A stretch of 64,000 bases of DNA from an uncultured Bartonella sp. (GTDB lineage: Bacteria; Pseudomonadota; Alphaproteobacteria; Rhizobiales; Rhizobiaceae): positions 62,001 through 126,000 of the forward strand of contig CALYQL010000003.1 of the NCBI GenBank assembly GCA_945285915.1, given 5' to 3'. Under the pieces are notes generated by a model that saw only the letters and a program-made list of their open reading frames with translations, was not told the DNA's origin and made no database searches. This document shows, one piece after another, positions 17,343-26,944 of the stretch (the stretch's first letter is position 1; every line of letters begins with the position of its first letter). A program made the translations under genes and the position numbers.

Positions 17343-18887
17343 TTATCTTTTCTTAGGTAAACCAGGCAGGCCGGGAAGTTTTGGTGCACTATTAGGAAGT
17401 CCTGGAAGTGCCCCTCCTCCAAGTCCAGGGAGTTTGTCTGCTAGACCCGCACTTTCCGCCTGTTTTTGTAACTTTTCTAGTTGCTTTGGATCCATAGATG
17501 ACAAATCCGGCATACCACCACCGAAACCGCCCAATCCTAATTTAGAACCCAAGCCACCCATCATTTTCTGCATCAAGCCACCTTTGCTCTTACCACCCAT
17601 CATTTTCATCATGTCGGCCATTTGGCGATGCATTTTTAACAACTTGTTGATTTCAGCCGCATTTGTGCCTGAACCTTTGGCAATGCGCTGTTTACGGCTG
17701 TGCTTTAAGATATCTGGATTCTCACGCTCGGCTTTAGTCATCGACGATATAATTGCCAATTGTCGATCGAAGAGATTATCGTCAAGTCCAGCAGCGGCTA
17801 TCTGGTCTTTCATCTTACCGATACCGGGCAACATTCCCATGATACCGCCCATACCACCAAGCTTTTTCATTTGTTTTAGCTGCTCAGCCAAGTCGCTTAA
17901 GTCAAACTTGCCTTTTTGCATTTTTTTAGCAAGGGCAGCAGCTTTTTCCTGATCTATCGTTTCTGCTGCTTTTTCTACCAGAGAAACAATATCACCCATG
18001 CCAAGAATACGATCGGCAATACGACGCGGATAGAACTCTTCCAACGCCTCCATTTTTTCGCCGGTTGCAATCGCCTTGATAGGCTTACCTGTAACAGCAC
18101 GCATAGAAAGTGCTGCACCACCACGCCCATCACCGTCCATACGTGTGAGGACAATACCTGTAATACCAACACGTTCATCAAACGACCGTGCCAGATTAAC
18201 CGCATCCTGACCCGTTAAGCTATCGGCAACAAGCAATATTTCATGCGGTGTCGAATTAGCCTTGATTTCAGCCATCTCGACCATAAGTGGCTCATCAATA
18301 TGCGTACGTCCTGCTGTATCGAGGATGACTACATCCTGACCACCCAGTTTCGCAGCCTGAACGGCACGAGCAGCAATATCTACGGGTGTCTGTCCCGCAA
18401 TGATTGGTAGGGTTGGAACATGAATCTGTTCACCAAGTTGACGCAATTGTTCTTGGGCGGCTGGACGACGTGTGTCCAACGAAGCCATTAAGACTTTTTT
18501 ATTTTGTTTCTCTACCAGTCGCTTGGCAATTTTTGCTGAAGTGGTCGTTTTACCCGACCCTTGCAAGCCAACCATCATAATAACAACTGGTGCAGGAGCA
18601 TTAAGGTCTATCGTAACACCTTCTGTTCCCAACATTTCCACCAATTCATCATGGACGATCTTAACAACCATCTGTCCCGGTTTGATGGATTTCAGGATAT
18701 TGGCACCAACAGCCTTTTCACGAACACGATCGGTAAACGAACGAACGACGTCCAATGCAACATCAGCTTCGATCAATGCACGACGAACCTCACGAAGTGC
18801 AGCAGATACATCCTGTTCTGACAAGGCACCTCGCCCAGTCAGATTATTCAGAATGGAACCCAACCGCTCCTGTAAGGACTCAAACAT
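17343..18887 (-). CDS. ffh: Signal recognition particle protein Ffh
   Basis: SRP54-type GTPase, 514 residues, which binds signal sequences and 4.5S RNA and delivers nascent membrane proteins to FtsY. N-domain about 1-95. G-domain motifs are GLQGSGKTTT (107-116), DTRRPAAQEQL, DTAGRTHID and TRMDGDGRGGAA. The Met-rich M-domain follows (MGGIMGMLPGIGKMKDQI, then Met/Lys-rich helices). The C-terminus is a Leu-Pro-Gly repeat tail (several LPGL units) ending PKKR, an extension often seen in rhizobial Ffh. Confidence 0.97.
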   Translation of the reverse strand: MFESLQERLGSILNNLTGRGALSEQDVSAALREVRRALIEADVALDVVRSFTDRVREKAVGANILKSIKPGQMVVKIVHDELVEMLGTEGVTIDLNAPAPVVIMMVGLQGSGKTTTSAKIAKRLVEKQNKKVLMASLDTRRPAAQEQLRQLGEQIHVPTLPIIAGQTPVDIAARAVQAAKLGGQDVVILDTAGRTHIDEPLMVEMAEIKANSTPHEILLVADSLTGQDAVNLARSFDERVGITGIVLTRMDGDGRGGAALSMRAVTGKPIKAIATGEKMEALEEFYPRRIADRILGMGDIVSLVEKAAETIDQEKAAALAKKMQKGKFDLSDLAEQLKQMKKLGGMGGIMGMLPGIGKMKDQIAAAGLDDNLFDRQLAIISSMTKAERENPDILKHSRKQRIAKGSGTNAAEINKLLKMHRQMADMMKMMGGKSKGGLMQKMMGGLGSKLGLGGFGGGMPDLSSMDPKQLEKLQKQAESAGLADKLPGLGGGALPGLPNSAPKLPGLPGLPKKR

Positions 18888-19187
18888 TATCTACCTCGTG
18901 CCTAATCAACAAACAAAAAACAAATGCACCCGAGGGCGCATCGCGCTGTCGGATGTTGACCTCCGGGATCTATTTACACCAATCAAAGGGTCCCGGTCAG
19001 TGGCTTCAAGTTTTAAGCTTGTCGCAGATTTTTGCTACCTTAAAACAGCAAAACCTTGCCATTGTCAATGGTTTAAGCACATTCTGTACGAAAAGTTTGA
19101 TCTTAAGCTTGGTTTCCAACCGAAGTTGTTATATGGCGAATATACTAATTAACCCGTGCCAACGGGTTCTGGAGAAGGGAAAATTTG
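18888..19187. other. Intergenic region between divergent ffh and lytic transglycosylase
   Basis: About 300 nt without a gene. It holds a CCGGGA/TCCCGG inverted repeat around 18964-18997, two direct copies of TTAAGCTTG, and a short CCCGT/ACGGG hairpin just before the transglycosylase ribosome binding site. No SRP RNA gene is recognisable. It presumably carries both promoters. Confidence 0.4.
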
Positions 19188-20006
19188 ATGTCTTATAAAG
19201 CAGCTATAAAGGCTAGCCTTGTCGGTTTAACATTTGCAGCTATCACCAGCACAACAATCGCAGCTCCTAAATGTGGGAATACATCAGCCGGTTTTGAAAC
19301 TTGGTTGGAAGCCACAAAACAAGAAGCAGCTGCAAAAGGCGTTGGTAAACGGGCTCTCAATGCACTCAATAATGTTCATTATGCTCAAGCAACAATCAAT
19401 GCTGACCGCGGACAGAAGAGTTTTAAATTAAGTTTACAACAATTCATGCAAAAACGCGGTTCCTCAACAATTGTTACCCGTGGCAAAACTATGAAAAAGC
19501 AAAATGCTGCTTTATTTGCCAAACTCGAGGCCAAATATGGTGTAGCATCCGGTCCTGTTATCGCCATTTGGGGCATGGAAACCAGTTTTGGTTCATTTAT
19601 GGGAAAACAGCACACACTGTCTGCTGTTGCAACACTTGCTTATGACTGCCGCCGGAGTGATTTCTTTACAGACCAATTATATGCTGCGCTAAAGCTCATT
19701 GATCGGGGGGATTTTGATCCTAATTCTGTTGGTGCAATGCACGGTGAAATAGGACAAACACAATTCCTACCGAAAAACGTCCTGCTTTATGGTGCTGATG
19801 GTGATGGCGATGGTCATATCGACATGATCCACTCTAAAGCTGATGCTCTCGCATCAACTTTCAATTTCTTGCGTAACCATGGATGGAAGACTGGTGCCGG
19901 TTATCAAACCGGAGAACCAAATTTCGTTGCTATACAAGGGTGGAATGCAGCAAGCGTTTACCAACAATCAATCGCTATTATGGGTAAACAAATCGACGCG
20001 AATTAA
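19188..20006 (+). CDS. Lytic murein transglycosylase (MltB-like)
   Basis: Exported peptidoglycan lyase, 272 residues, of the MltB/SLT_2 group. A signal peptide (residues 1-26, ending TIAA) is followed by FETWLEATKQEAAAKGV, typical of these enzymes. The catalytic Glu is Glu131 in IWGMETSFG. Further family stretches are GEIGQTQFLPKNVLLYG and DADGDGHIDM-like GADGDGDGHIDM. Unlike full-length MltB it has no lipobox and no C-terminal binding domain, so it is a soluble periplasmic form. The ATG at 19188 is preferred over TTG at 19185; GGAGAAGG lies upstream. Confidence 0.87.
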   Translation: MSYKAAIKASLVGLTFAAITSTTIAAPKCGNTSAGFETWLEATKQEAAAKGVGKRALNALNNVHYAQATINADRGQKSFKLSLQQFMQKRGSSTIVTRGKTMKKQNAALFAKLEAKYGVASGPVIAIWGMETSFGSFMGKQHTLSAVATLAYDCRRSDFFTDQLYAALKLIDRGDFDPNSVGAMHGEIGQTQFLPKNVLLYGADGDGDGHIDMIHSKADALASTFNFLRNHGWKTGAGYQTGEPNFVAIQGWNAASVYQQSIAIMGKQIDAN

Positions 20007-20033
20007 GAATATATTTCTATAATTTGAACAAAA

Positions 20034-20056
20034 AGCCTGCTTTCGCAGGCTTTTTT
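20034..20056 (+). terminator. Terminator of the lytic transglycosylase gene
   Basis: AAGCCTGC, loop TTTC, GCAGGCTT, then a run of T residues: a textbook rho-independent terminator. Confidence 0.9.
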
Positions 20057-20716
20057 TTAACTTTCTTTTTCAAAATTATATTCAGCACGGGAAAAATCCC
20101 CAGTCTGCTTATCCATAACCCACAATTCGCCGCTTTCAATATCAAACCATGCTCCGTGAAGTGTTAACTGGCCTGCATCTTCACGCTGCTTTAACCAAGG
20201 AAACGACCGCAAATTACTAATTGAATAACGAATCGATATGCGTTCCAGCGCTGTGCGACGTTCGATTGATGTCATCATCGTATTTGCTGCTACAACCTCA
20301 GCAGCCGGGGTTAACAAACCCATCCATTTACCAATGAAGTCGTCCGATGAAAGTGGCTCACTTTCCAGATCAAGAGCATTGCGAATACCACCGCAACATG
20401 CGTGCCCAAGCACAACAATATGTTTTACTTTGAGTGATTGGACCGCAAATTCCAATGCTGCGGAAGTTGCGTGATACTCTCTATCGGGATGAAATGGCGG
20501 AATCAGATTAGCGACATTTCTCATCACGAATATCTCACCTGGTTCTGAATCAAAAATTGTTTCAGGAGCAGTTCGAGAATCACAACATGCTATAACCATG
20601 GTATCTGGTTTTTGACCCTCGCGTGCCAATTGTTTATAGCGATCTCGCTCATTGGAAAAGCGATTTCCCATAAAATTGCGATATCCATTTAATAGTTGTT
20701 CTGGCAGATCCATCAT
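20057..20716 (-). CDS. Beta-class carbonic anhydrase
   Basis: Interconverts CO2 and bicarbonate; 219 residues, cytoplasmic. The zinc ligands of the beta class are visible: Cys45 in CCDSR, with Asp46 and Arg48 as the catalytic dyad, and His105/Cys108 in GHACCGG. The start overlaps the pyridoxal kinase stop by 4 nt (ATGA), so the two are translationally coupled. A second ATG at 20713 is equally possible. Confidence 0.93.
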   Translation of the reverse strand: MMDLPEQLLNGYRNFMGNRFSNERDRYKQLAREGQKPDTMVIACCDSRTAPETIFDSEPGEIFVMRNVANLIPPFHPDREYHATSAALEFAVQSLKVKHIVVLGHACCGGIRNALDLESEPLSSDDFIGKWMGLLTPAAEVVAANTMMTSIERRTALERISIRYSISNLRSFPWLKQREDAGQLTLHGAWFDIESGELWVMDKQTGDFSRAEYNFEKES

Positions 20717-21600
20717 AATGATTTCACTTTCACTTCCGCTAATTTTTCACTGTCTTTAAGATGTCTTAAAGTTACACGATTTGCCATTGGTCCGAGATCA
20801 AGCACCCCTCTTTCCAACATGAGCTCATAGCCATTATGTCTTGTTGTTTCCATAAGCAACGCATAGACCGAACTTGTGGCAAATTTTAACGCATTTTCTT
20901 CATTCTCACCTGCCAACAATCGCGCTAAAAATAGTGCTCCAGTCATATCACCAAGCCCATTTACCGGATTTTCGACAGATGGATGTTCCGCTAAAAGAAT
21001 CGTCTGTCCATCAACCAATAAATTGCCCGTAGACTTTTTCAACAAAGGCCAAGCTGATGTTACTAATGTTGTCTTACATCCCAATTCTCGGATCGCACCA
21101 ATAATAGCGTGATTATCTGGCAATTCTCTGCCGACCATCCATTCAAGTTCTGATCGATTGGGCTTTAATATATCGGCAAGAGGCAAAAGATATTTTACAA
21201 TATTTTGTGCAATATCTTCACCAACATAAAGGCCAGCTTCATCACCTATGACAGGATCACAAAAGAAAATAAGATCCGGATTTTTCTTCTTGAGTTCTTC
21301 AATCAAATGAGCCGTAACAACAACCTGATCGGCACTGCCAAAATATCCGGTCATGACTGCCGAAATTTCACCAGCCCATGGTGAGCGTAAAATATCGTCA
21401 GCCCACGCCGTGAAATCTGGTGTCGGCACAATAAGGCGGTGAGACATGCCATGACGTGGTTGCCAAGTCATTGTTACCGTCAGCATATCCCACACCGGAT
21501 ATCCCATTTGTTCTAGTGCATTAACGGTTACGCGCGTTCCTACTGAACCGCGGATAACGTGACTTGAAATAACAAGAACAGATTTTTGAAGAGTCGTCAT
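20713..21600 (-). CDS. pdxY: Pyridoxal kinase
   Basis: Ribokinase-fold kinase of 295 residues that phosphorylates pyridoxal in the PLP salvage pathway. Motifs are the N-terminal VLVISSHVIRGSVGTR, the DPVIGDEAGLYVG active-site segment, LKPNRSELEWM, and NGLGDMTGALFLARLL with the catalytic Asp of the GxGD motif. The short N-terminal motif and length fit PdxY more than the bifunctional PdxK/ThiD. Its operon partner is a carbonic anhydrase, whose start it overlaps. Confidence 0.9.
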   Translation of the reverse strand: MTTLQKSVLVISSHVIRGSVGTRVTVNALEQMGYPVWDMLTVTMTWQPRHGMSHRLIVPTPDFTAWADDILRSPWAGEISAVMTGYFGSADQVVVTAHLIEELKKKNPDLIFFCDPVIGDEAGLYVGEDIAQNIVKYLLPLADILKPNRSELEWMVGRELPDNHAIIGAIRELGCKTTLVTSAWPLLKKSTGNLLVDGQTILLAEHPSVENPVNGLGDMTGALFLARLLAGENEENALKFATSSVYALLMETTRHNGYELMLERGVLDLGPMANRVTLRHLKDSEKLAEVKVKSL

Positions 21601-22054
21601 GAAATTACGCCTAATGAAATATGCCTTTATTTAAAACGCGCAGATAGCGACGACAAGTCTGAAAAATTAAACTTTAGTGTTGACATGGTTAGTTCTACTG
21701 TCTGTATTTTTATTTAGTTGGATAATTTTATATTTTTGCTATTGTAGTTTTTAAAATAGCTTGATGAATTGTCAAAGTTAAACCATGAACGATATCTGAT
21801 AGCTTAGCGACAATTAAAACCCATCATTATTGATGGTACAACCCATTGTATTTATTTAGTAACTTTTAACGGAATTTATCTTTAGTAGCATATGTTTATT
21901 GTCTGCAAATGAAGCATTTTTATAAAAATATGATAAATTTAGTAAACTTTTTAAAAAGAGATTGACAAGGCTTGCAAAATTAGTTGACGTTTTTTTTAGC
22001 AATCTGCACTAATGGCGAGCACGTTCATAGAACGATAATATAGGGAGAGGCGGT
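21601..22054. other. AT-rich intergenic region upstream of NAD-GDH
   Basis: Some 450 nt without a supported gene between the divergent pdxY and gdh genes. A weak promoter candidate for gdh is TTGACG (21984-21989), 17 nt, CACTAA (22007-22012). The remainder is AT-rich without notable repeats. Confidence 0.4.
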
Positions 22055-25000
22055 ATGTCTGCAAAATCGGAAAACACTCATAAATCTTCGACAGAAATCA
22101 AGCTGTCGATGGCAACGGCCGAAAAAGGTATGTTAGAGCCATTACTTTTTGCCCATACCGCGAATGAAGATTTAGCAATTTATCAGGATGGTGAACTTAA
22201 AAAAGCAGCTGCACTGGCTGGCTCGGCATTGCTTGGACAAAAGCCAACAAAAGTTTCATTCTCCATCAATGAAGATGCTGTAACCCGTAACGGTCATCCT
22301 GTTACAGTTCTTACGATAATCAATGACAACAAGCCCTTTCTGTTTGATTCTGTGATGAATGTTATTAACGAATTGAACAACACCATTTATCTCGTTGCTC
22401 ATCCAATTTTAGATGTCACAGAAGATGATAATCATCAATTGACGGTTATGGCCGACACTACATCGGATACACCAACGCAAAATGCGCGTCGTGTTAGCGT
22501 CATTCAAATTCATCTGCAAAATCTCACCAAAGACGAAGTTAAAAAGCTGTCCGAAGATATATTGATCGTTCTTGATCAGGTTACCGCTGCTGTTCGTGAC
22601 TGGCAACCAATGTTGGATGAAGTTGGTAAACTCATAAATTCCTATGAAAAATCTGTTCCAGCACAATATGGAAATAGGGCATCAAAAGCCATCGAATTTC
22701 TTAATTGGTTAAGTGACAACAATTTTACCTTTCTCGGTATGCGTGATTATGATTTCAAGAAAGATAAAGATCCTGCAAACGCTTTTACTGCTCACGGTAC
22801 AGAATTGGGTATTCTTGCCAATTCTTCCGTCCATATTTTAAGCGATTCCCGTGTCGAAGAAGCTCCCCGAGAAATACTTTCATTTATGGAAAGCGACGAG
22901 CTTCTTATCGTAACAAAAGCAAACAGTCGGTCCATGGTACATCGGCCTGTCTGGTTGGATTATATTGGTGTTAAATTATTTAATGAAAGCGGCGTTTTAA
23001 CTGGGGAATTACGTATTGTCGGCCTTTTTACATCTACCGCTTATACAAGTTCTGTAACGCGCATCCCATTTTTAAAAGACAAAGCTGAAGAGGTTATCAA
23101 ACGTCTTGGCTATAATCCTAAAGACCATTCAGGCAAGGGAGCAATCAATGTTCTTGAAAGCTATCCGCGTGATGAAATGTTTCGTTGCGATGTCGATACT
23201 CTCACAAAAAATGTTAGTCTCATCTTGGAACTTGGCGAACATCCACGCTTGCGTGTTCTTGCTCATGCTGACCCATTTGGCCGTTTTGTTTCAATTCTCA
23301 CCTTTATCCCACGTGATCGTTATGACACAACTATACGCGAAAAAATCGGTTCCTATTATGTAAAAGCCTATGATGGGGATTTTTTCGAATCCCAACCACT
23401 TTTTATCGAAGGCGCACTTACTAGAGTTTATTACATCGTTCACCGTATAGGTCGTGAAGCTGCACCAGTTATTGCCCGTCAAACTCTTGAAGAAAATGTA
23501 GAAAATATTACACGCAATTGGGATGACAGCGTGGAACATGCAGCAAGCCAAACCGATTCATCTCGTGACCGCGTTGCGCTTGCAAAAAAATTTCCAGACT
23601 CCTACCGCGAATTGTTTGATGCTCAAACAGCACTCGATGATGCCAATGATATTTTAACTTTGAGTGAGAAAAATCCGCTCAAGGTTGTCTTCTATCATCA
23701 TGAGACAGATACCGAGAATGGTGTTTCCTTAAAACTATTCCATCACGGCGTTGCATTGGCATTATCGGAGCGTGTTCCTTTATTGGAAAACATGGGATTT
23801 AAAGTTATTGCCGAACAAACGATAGAGCTAGAAGACCTTAACGGCGCTAAAGTTTATCTTCATGATATGCAAATACAAAACGCTTATCATTCAGCTGTTG
23901 ATTTAAGCGATAATGGAAACCGCCTTGCAGAAGCCTTTGAAGCTATTTGGTATGAAAATGCAGACGATGACGCTTTCAATGCATTAACCCAAACTGCAAA
24001 GTTAAATTGGCGAGAAATTGTGGTTTTGCGCCATTATGGCCGTTACCTACAACAAGCTGGTATTCCTTATTCACAAGAACGCTTGGCAAAAACGCTCAAT
24101 GACTATCCTGCAATAGCTCGTGATCTATATGCTTTATTCTGTTTGAAATTTGATCCAGCAAAAAAATCAAAAGATAATCAGAGCAGTGAACAAGCCATTC
24201 AAAATCGTATTGAACAAGAATTACAAACGGTACCAAGCTTGGATGATGATACGATCATAAGGCGTTACCGTAATTTAATAGAAGCAAGTGTCCGTACCAA
24301 TGCATTTACACCGCAAAAAGATGGTTCCCCACGGCGAATTTTGGCAACAAAATTAGAGCCAAGAAAAATTGACGGGTTACCAGAACCTAGGCCTTACCGC
24401 GAAATTTTCGTTTATGGACCTGAAGTAGAAGGTGTCCACCTTCGGTTTGGCCCTGTCGCACGCGGCGGAATAAGATGGTCTGATCGCGCATTAGACTACC
24501 GGACTGAAGTGTTAGGTCTTGTAAAAGCACAACAAGTTAAAAACGCAGTTATTGTGCCTGTTGGTTCTAAAGGTGGATTTTACCCACATCGCCTTCCCCA
24601 AAGTTCGGATCGGGCAGAAATTAATGAAGCGGCAAGACAGGCTTACATTTTGTATATTTCTGCTATGTTGTCGATAACAGATAATTTGGTTGATCGGAAA
24701 GTTGTGGCACCAGACGGTGTCATTCGCCATGATGGAGATGATCCATATTTTGTTGTCGCCGCAGATAAAGGAACAGCAACATTCTCCGATACAGCAAATG
24801 CGATCAGCGAATCTTACGGATATTGGCTTGATGATGCGTTTGCATCTGGTGGTTCTGCCGGTTACGACCATAAGGAAATGGGCATTACTGCAAAAGGTGC
24901 CTGGGAAGCGGTTAAGCGTCATTTCCGTGAATTATTTGATAAAGATATCCAAGTAACGCCGTTCACATGCGTCGGTGTTGGCGATATGTCTGGCGATGTT

Positions 25001-26851
25001 TTTGGCAATGGTATGCTGTTATCAAAAAAGACAAAGCTTATTGCCGCTTTTGACCACCGCGACATCTTCATTGATCCAACGCCGGATTGTGACCAATCTT
25101 TTGAAGAAAGAAACCGTTTATTCAATCTACCAAGATCAAGTTGGCAGGATTACGATAGAAATAAAATATCAAAAGGTGGTGGTGTTTTTTCTCGGTCATT
25201 AAAAACAATTACATTAACACCAGAGGCAGCAAAAGCTATCGGCTTAGATAAAGAAACAGCCACACCCTTTGAAGTTATCAATGCTATTCTAAAGGCAGAT
25301 GTCGACCTGTTATGGTTTGGTGGCATTGGAACCTATGTAAAGGCGTCCTTCGAAACCAATTCCGAAGTCGGTGATCGTGCCAATGATGCAATCCGCATTT
25401 CAGGTAATGAATTACGTGCCAAAGTTGTTGGCGAAGGTGCCAATCTTGGTATGACGCAACGGGGACGTATCGAATACTCGATGCATAATGGCCGTTGTGA
25501 TACCGATGCAATTGATAATTCGGCTGGTGTTAACTGCTCTGATATTGAAGTTAATATCAAAATTGCTCTTGCATCTGCCATGCAAGCCAACAAACTGACG
25601 CGTGAGGCACGTGACAAGTTACTAAAGGAAATGACACCTGAAGTATCGCGTTTGGTTTTGTGCAACAATTATTTGCAACCTTTAACCTTATCATTGGCTG
25701 AAAGTCGTGGAACGCTCGATCTACCCTATCAAATGCGTTTCATAAATGATTTAGAACGCCGCAAGTTGCTTGATCGTAAAGTTGAAATCCTCCCAACTGA
25801 TCAAATTTTACGAGACAGACTCGCAAAAGGTCAAGGTCTAACGAGACCCGAATTGTCAGTTGTTATGGCTTATGCCAAACTCACTTTGGAAGAAGAAATT
25901 ACAAAGAGTAATTTGTCTAATGACGAGTACTTCAAAACAGCTCTACAAAACTATTTCCCAATTCAAATGCAGGAAGCATTTGCAACCGATATCGAAAACC
26001 ATCCTTTGCGTCGCGATATCATTGCAACGATCATTTCCAATGACATTATTAACCGTGGTGGACCAACTTTCGTTAACCGTTTGCAAGATAAATGCGGTCA
26101 GACAATAGAAAATGTTGTGCGTGCTTATATTGCTGTACGCGATGGTTTTGCAGTTCCTAGCCTTTATCAGGAGCTGGATAAGCTTGACAATCTTATCGCA
26201 GGGCAAGTGCAAAATCAGTTTTATGCCACAGTGACCCATATGTTATTTGCCACAACAGGTTGGGTATTAAGAAACATTGACCTAACGATTCCTTTGTCCG
26301 ATTTAGTGCAAACGATAAAAAATGCCCGCAAGGTTATTGAACAGCAAATTAGCACGCTAATGCCTGTTCATATGCAAAACCATATAACAAATATTGCTTC
26401 AGAATATTGCAATAAGGGTGCGCCTGAAGATTTAGCAAATCGTTTGGCTTTACTTGATGTAGCAACCATGATTCCAGACATCGCATTGATTGCAAAACAA
26501 ACAAAAGAAGAATTGGGTAAAACAGCAGAACTCTATTTCTCATTTGTTGAAATGTTCCGCATCAATCGGATTGAGGAGGCAAGCCACGCTATACCGGTTG
26601 TTGATTATTATGACGGTATGGCACTATCGCAGGCTAATGATACAATTGCTGAAAGTTTAAGAGGTATTGTTACAAAAGTTCTGGCATCTTACGGAAATAC
26701 CCCTAATCCATTGCAAGCTTGGCTCGACGAAGAAGGTATTAAAGTCAACGATGTTATTGACCGAATGAGTGCTCTGATTGATGGAGAACTCAATCTATCA
26801 CGTTTTATCTTCGCTGCCGGCATGATGGCAAATCTCGCTATCAATAAATAA
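22055..26851 (+). CDS. gdhB: NAD-specific glutamate dehydrogenase, large type
   Basis: Large (180 kDa class) NAD-dependent glutamate dehydrogenase of 1598 residues, deaminating glutamate to 2-oxoglutarate and ammonia. The N-terminal third holds ACT-like regulatory segments (KPFLFDSVMNVINELN near 90). The catalytic domain begins with VEGVHLRFGPVARGGIRWSD; the catalytic Lys is probably Lys839 in GSKGGFYPHR. Then come VGVGDMSGDVFGNGMLLS and the NAD-binding WFGGIGTYVKA region. The C-terminal helical region follows. The start at 22055 has GGGAGAGG upstream. The length is normal for alphaproteobacteria. A strong terminator follows. Confidence 0.96.
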   Translation: MSAKSENTHKSSTEIKLSMATAEKGMLEPLLFAHTANEDLAIYQDGELKKAAALAGSALLGQKPTKVSFSINEDAVTRNGHPVTVLTIINDNKPFLFDSVMNVINELNNTIYLVAHPILDVTEDDNHQLTVMADTTSDTPTQNARRVSVIQIHLQNLTKDEVKKLSEDILIVLDQVTAAVRDWQPMLDEVGKLINSYEKSVPAQYGNRASKAIEFLNWLSDNNFTFLGMRDYDFKKDKDPANAFTAHGTELGILANSSVHILSDSRVEEAPREILSFMESDELLIVTKANSRSMVHRPVWLDYIGVKLFNESGVLTGELRIVGLFTSTAYTSSVTRIPFLKDKAEEVIKRLGYNPKDHSGKGAINVLESYPRDEMFRCDVDTLTKNVSLILELGEHPRLRVLAHADPFGRFVSILTFIPRDRYDTTIREKIGSYYVKAYDGDFFESQPLFIEGALTRVYYIVHRIGREAAPVIARQTLEENVENITRNWDDSVEHAASQTDSSRDRVALAKKFPDSYRELFDAQTALDDANDILTLSEKNPLKVVFYHHETDTENGVSLKLFHHGVALALSERVPLLENMGFKVIAEQTIELEDLNGAKVYLHDMQIQNAYHSAVDLSDNGNRLAEAFEAIWYENADDDAFNALTQTAKLNWREIVVLRHYGRYLQQAGIPYSQERLAKTLNDYPAIARDLYALFCLKFDPAKKSKDNQSSEQAIQNRIEQELQTVPSLDDDTIIRRYRNLIEASVRTNAFTPQKDGSPRRILATKLEPRKIDGLPEPRPYREIFVYGPEVEGVHLRFGPVARGGIRWSDRALDYRTEVLGLVKAQQVKNAVIVPVGSKGGFYPHRLPQSSDRAEINEAARQAYILYISAMLSITDNLVDRKVVAPDGVIRHDGDDPYFVVAADKGTATFSDTANAISESYGYWLDDAFASGGSAGYDHKEMGITAKGAWEAVKRHFRELFDKDIQVTPFTCVGVGDMSGDVFGNGMLLSKKTKLIAAFDHRDIFIDPTPDCDQSFEERNRLFNLPRSSWQDYDRNKISKGGGVFSRSLKTITLTPEAAKAIGLDKETATPFEVINAILKADVDLLWFGGIGTYVKASFETNSEVGDRANDAIRISGNELRAKVVGEGANLGMTQRGRIEYSMHNGRCDTDAIDNSAGVNCSDIEVNIKIALASAMQANKLTREARDKLLKEMTPEVSRLVLCNNYLQPLTLSLAESRGTLDLPYQMRFINDLERRKLLDRKVEILPTDQILRDRLAKGQGLTRPELSVVMAYAKLTLEEEITKSNLSNDEYFKTALQNYFPIQMQEAFATDIENHPLRRDIIATIISNDIINRGGPTFVNRLQDKCGQTIENVVRAYIAVRDGFAVPSLYQELDKLDNLIAGQVQNQFYATVTHMLFATTGWVLRNIDLTIPLSDLVQTIKNARKVIEQQISTLMPVHMQNHITNIASEYCNKGAPEDLANRLALLDVATMIPDIALIAKQTKEELGKTAELYFSFVEMFRINRIEEASHAIPVVDYYDGMALSQANDTIAESLRGIVTKVLASYGNTPNPLQAWLDEEGIKVNDVIDRMSALIDGELNLSRFIFAAGMMANLAINK

Positions 26852-26870
26852 ACGGTCACAATAGGACTCT

Positions 26871-26901
26871 AAAAAGGGAGAGTTAAACTCTCCCTTTTTT
26901 C
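26871..26901 (+). terminator. Terminator of NAD-GDH
   Basis: AAAAAGGGAGAG, loop TTAAA, CTCTCCCTTTTTT: a strong stem followed by a T-run 20 nt after the stop. Confidence 0.9.
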
Positions 26902-26944
26902 ATTCCGCGCTGTCTCATTCAAAATATAAAGAATGCTGCTGTCA

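Noticed and set aside
18888-19187. Possible 4.5S SRP RNA next to ffh
   Set aside because: A CCGGGA/TCCCGG hairpin is present, but the conserved SRP RNA apical motif is not seen.
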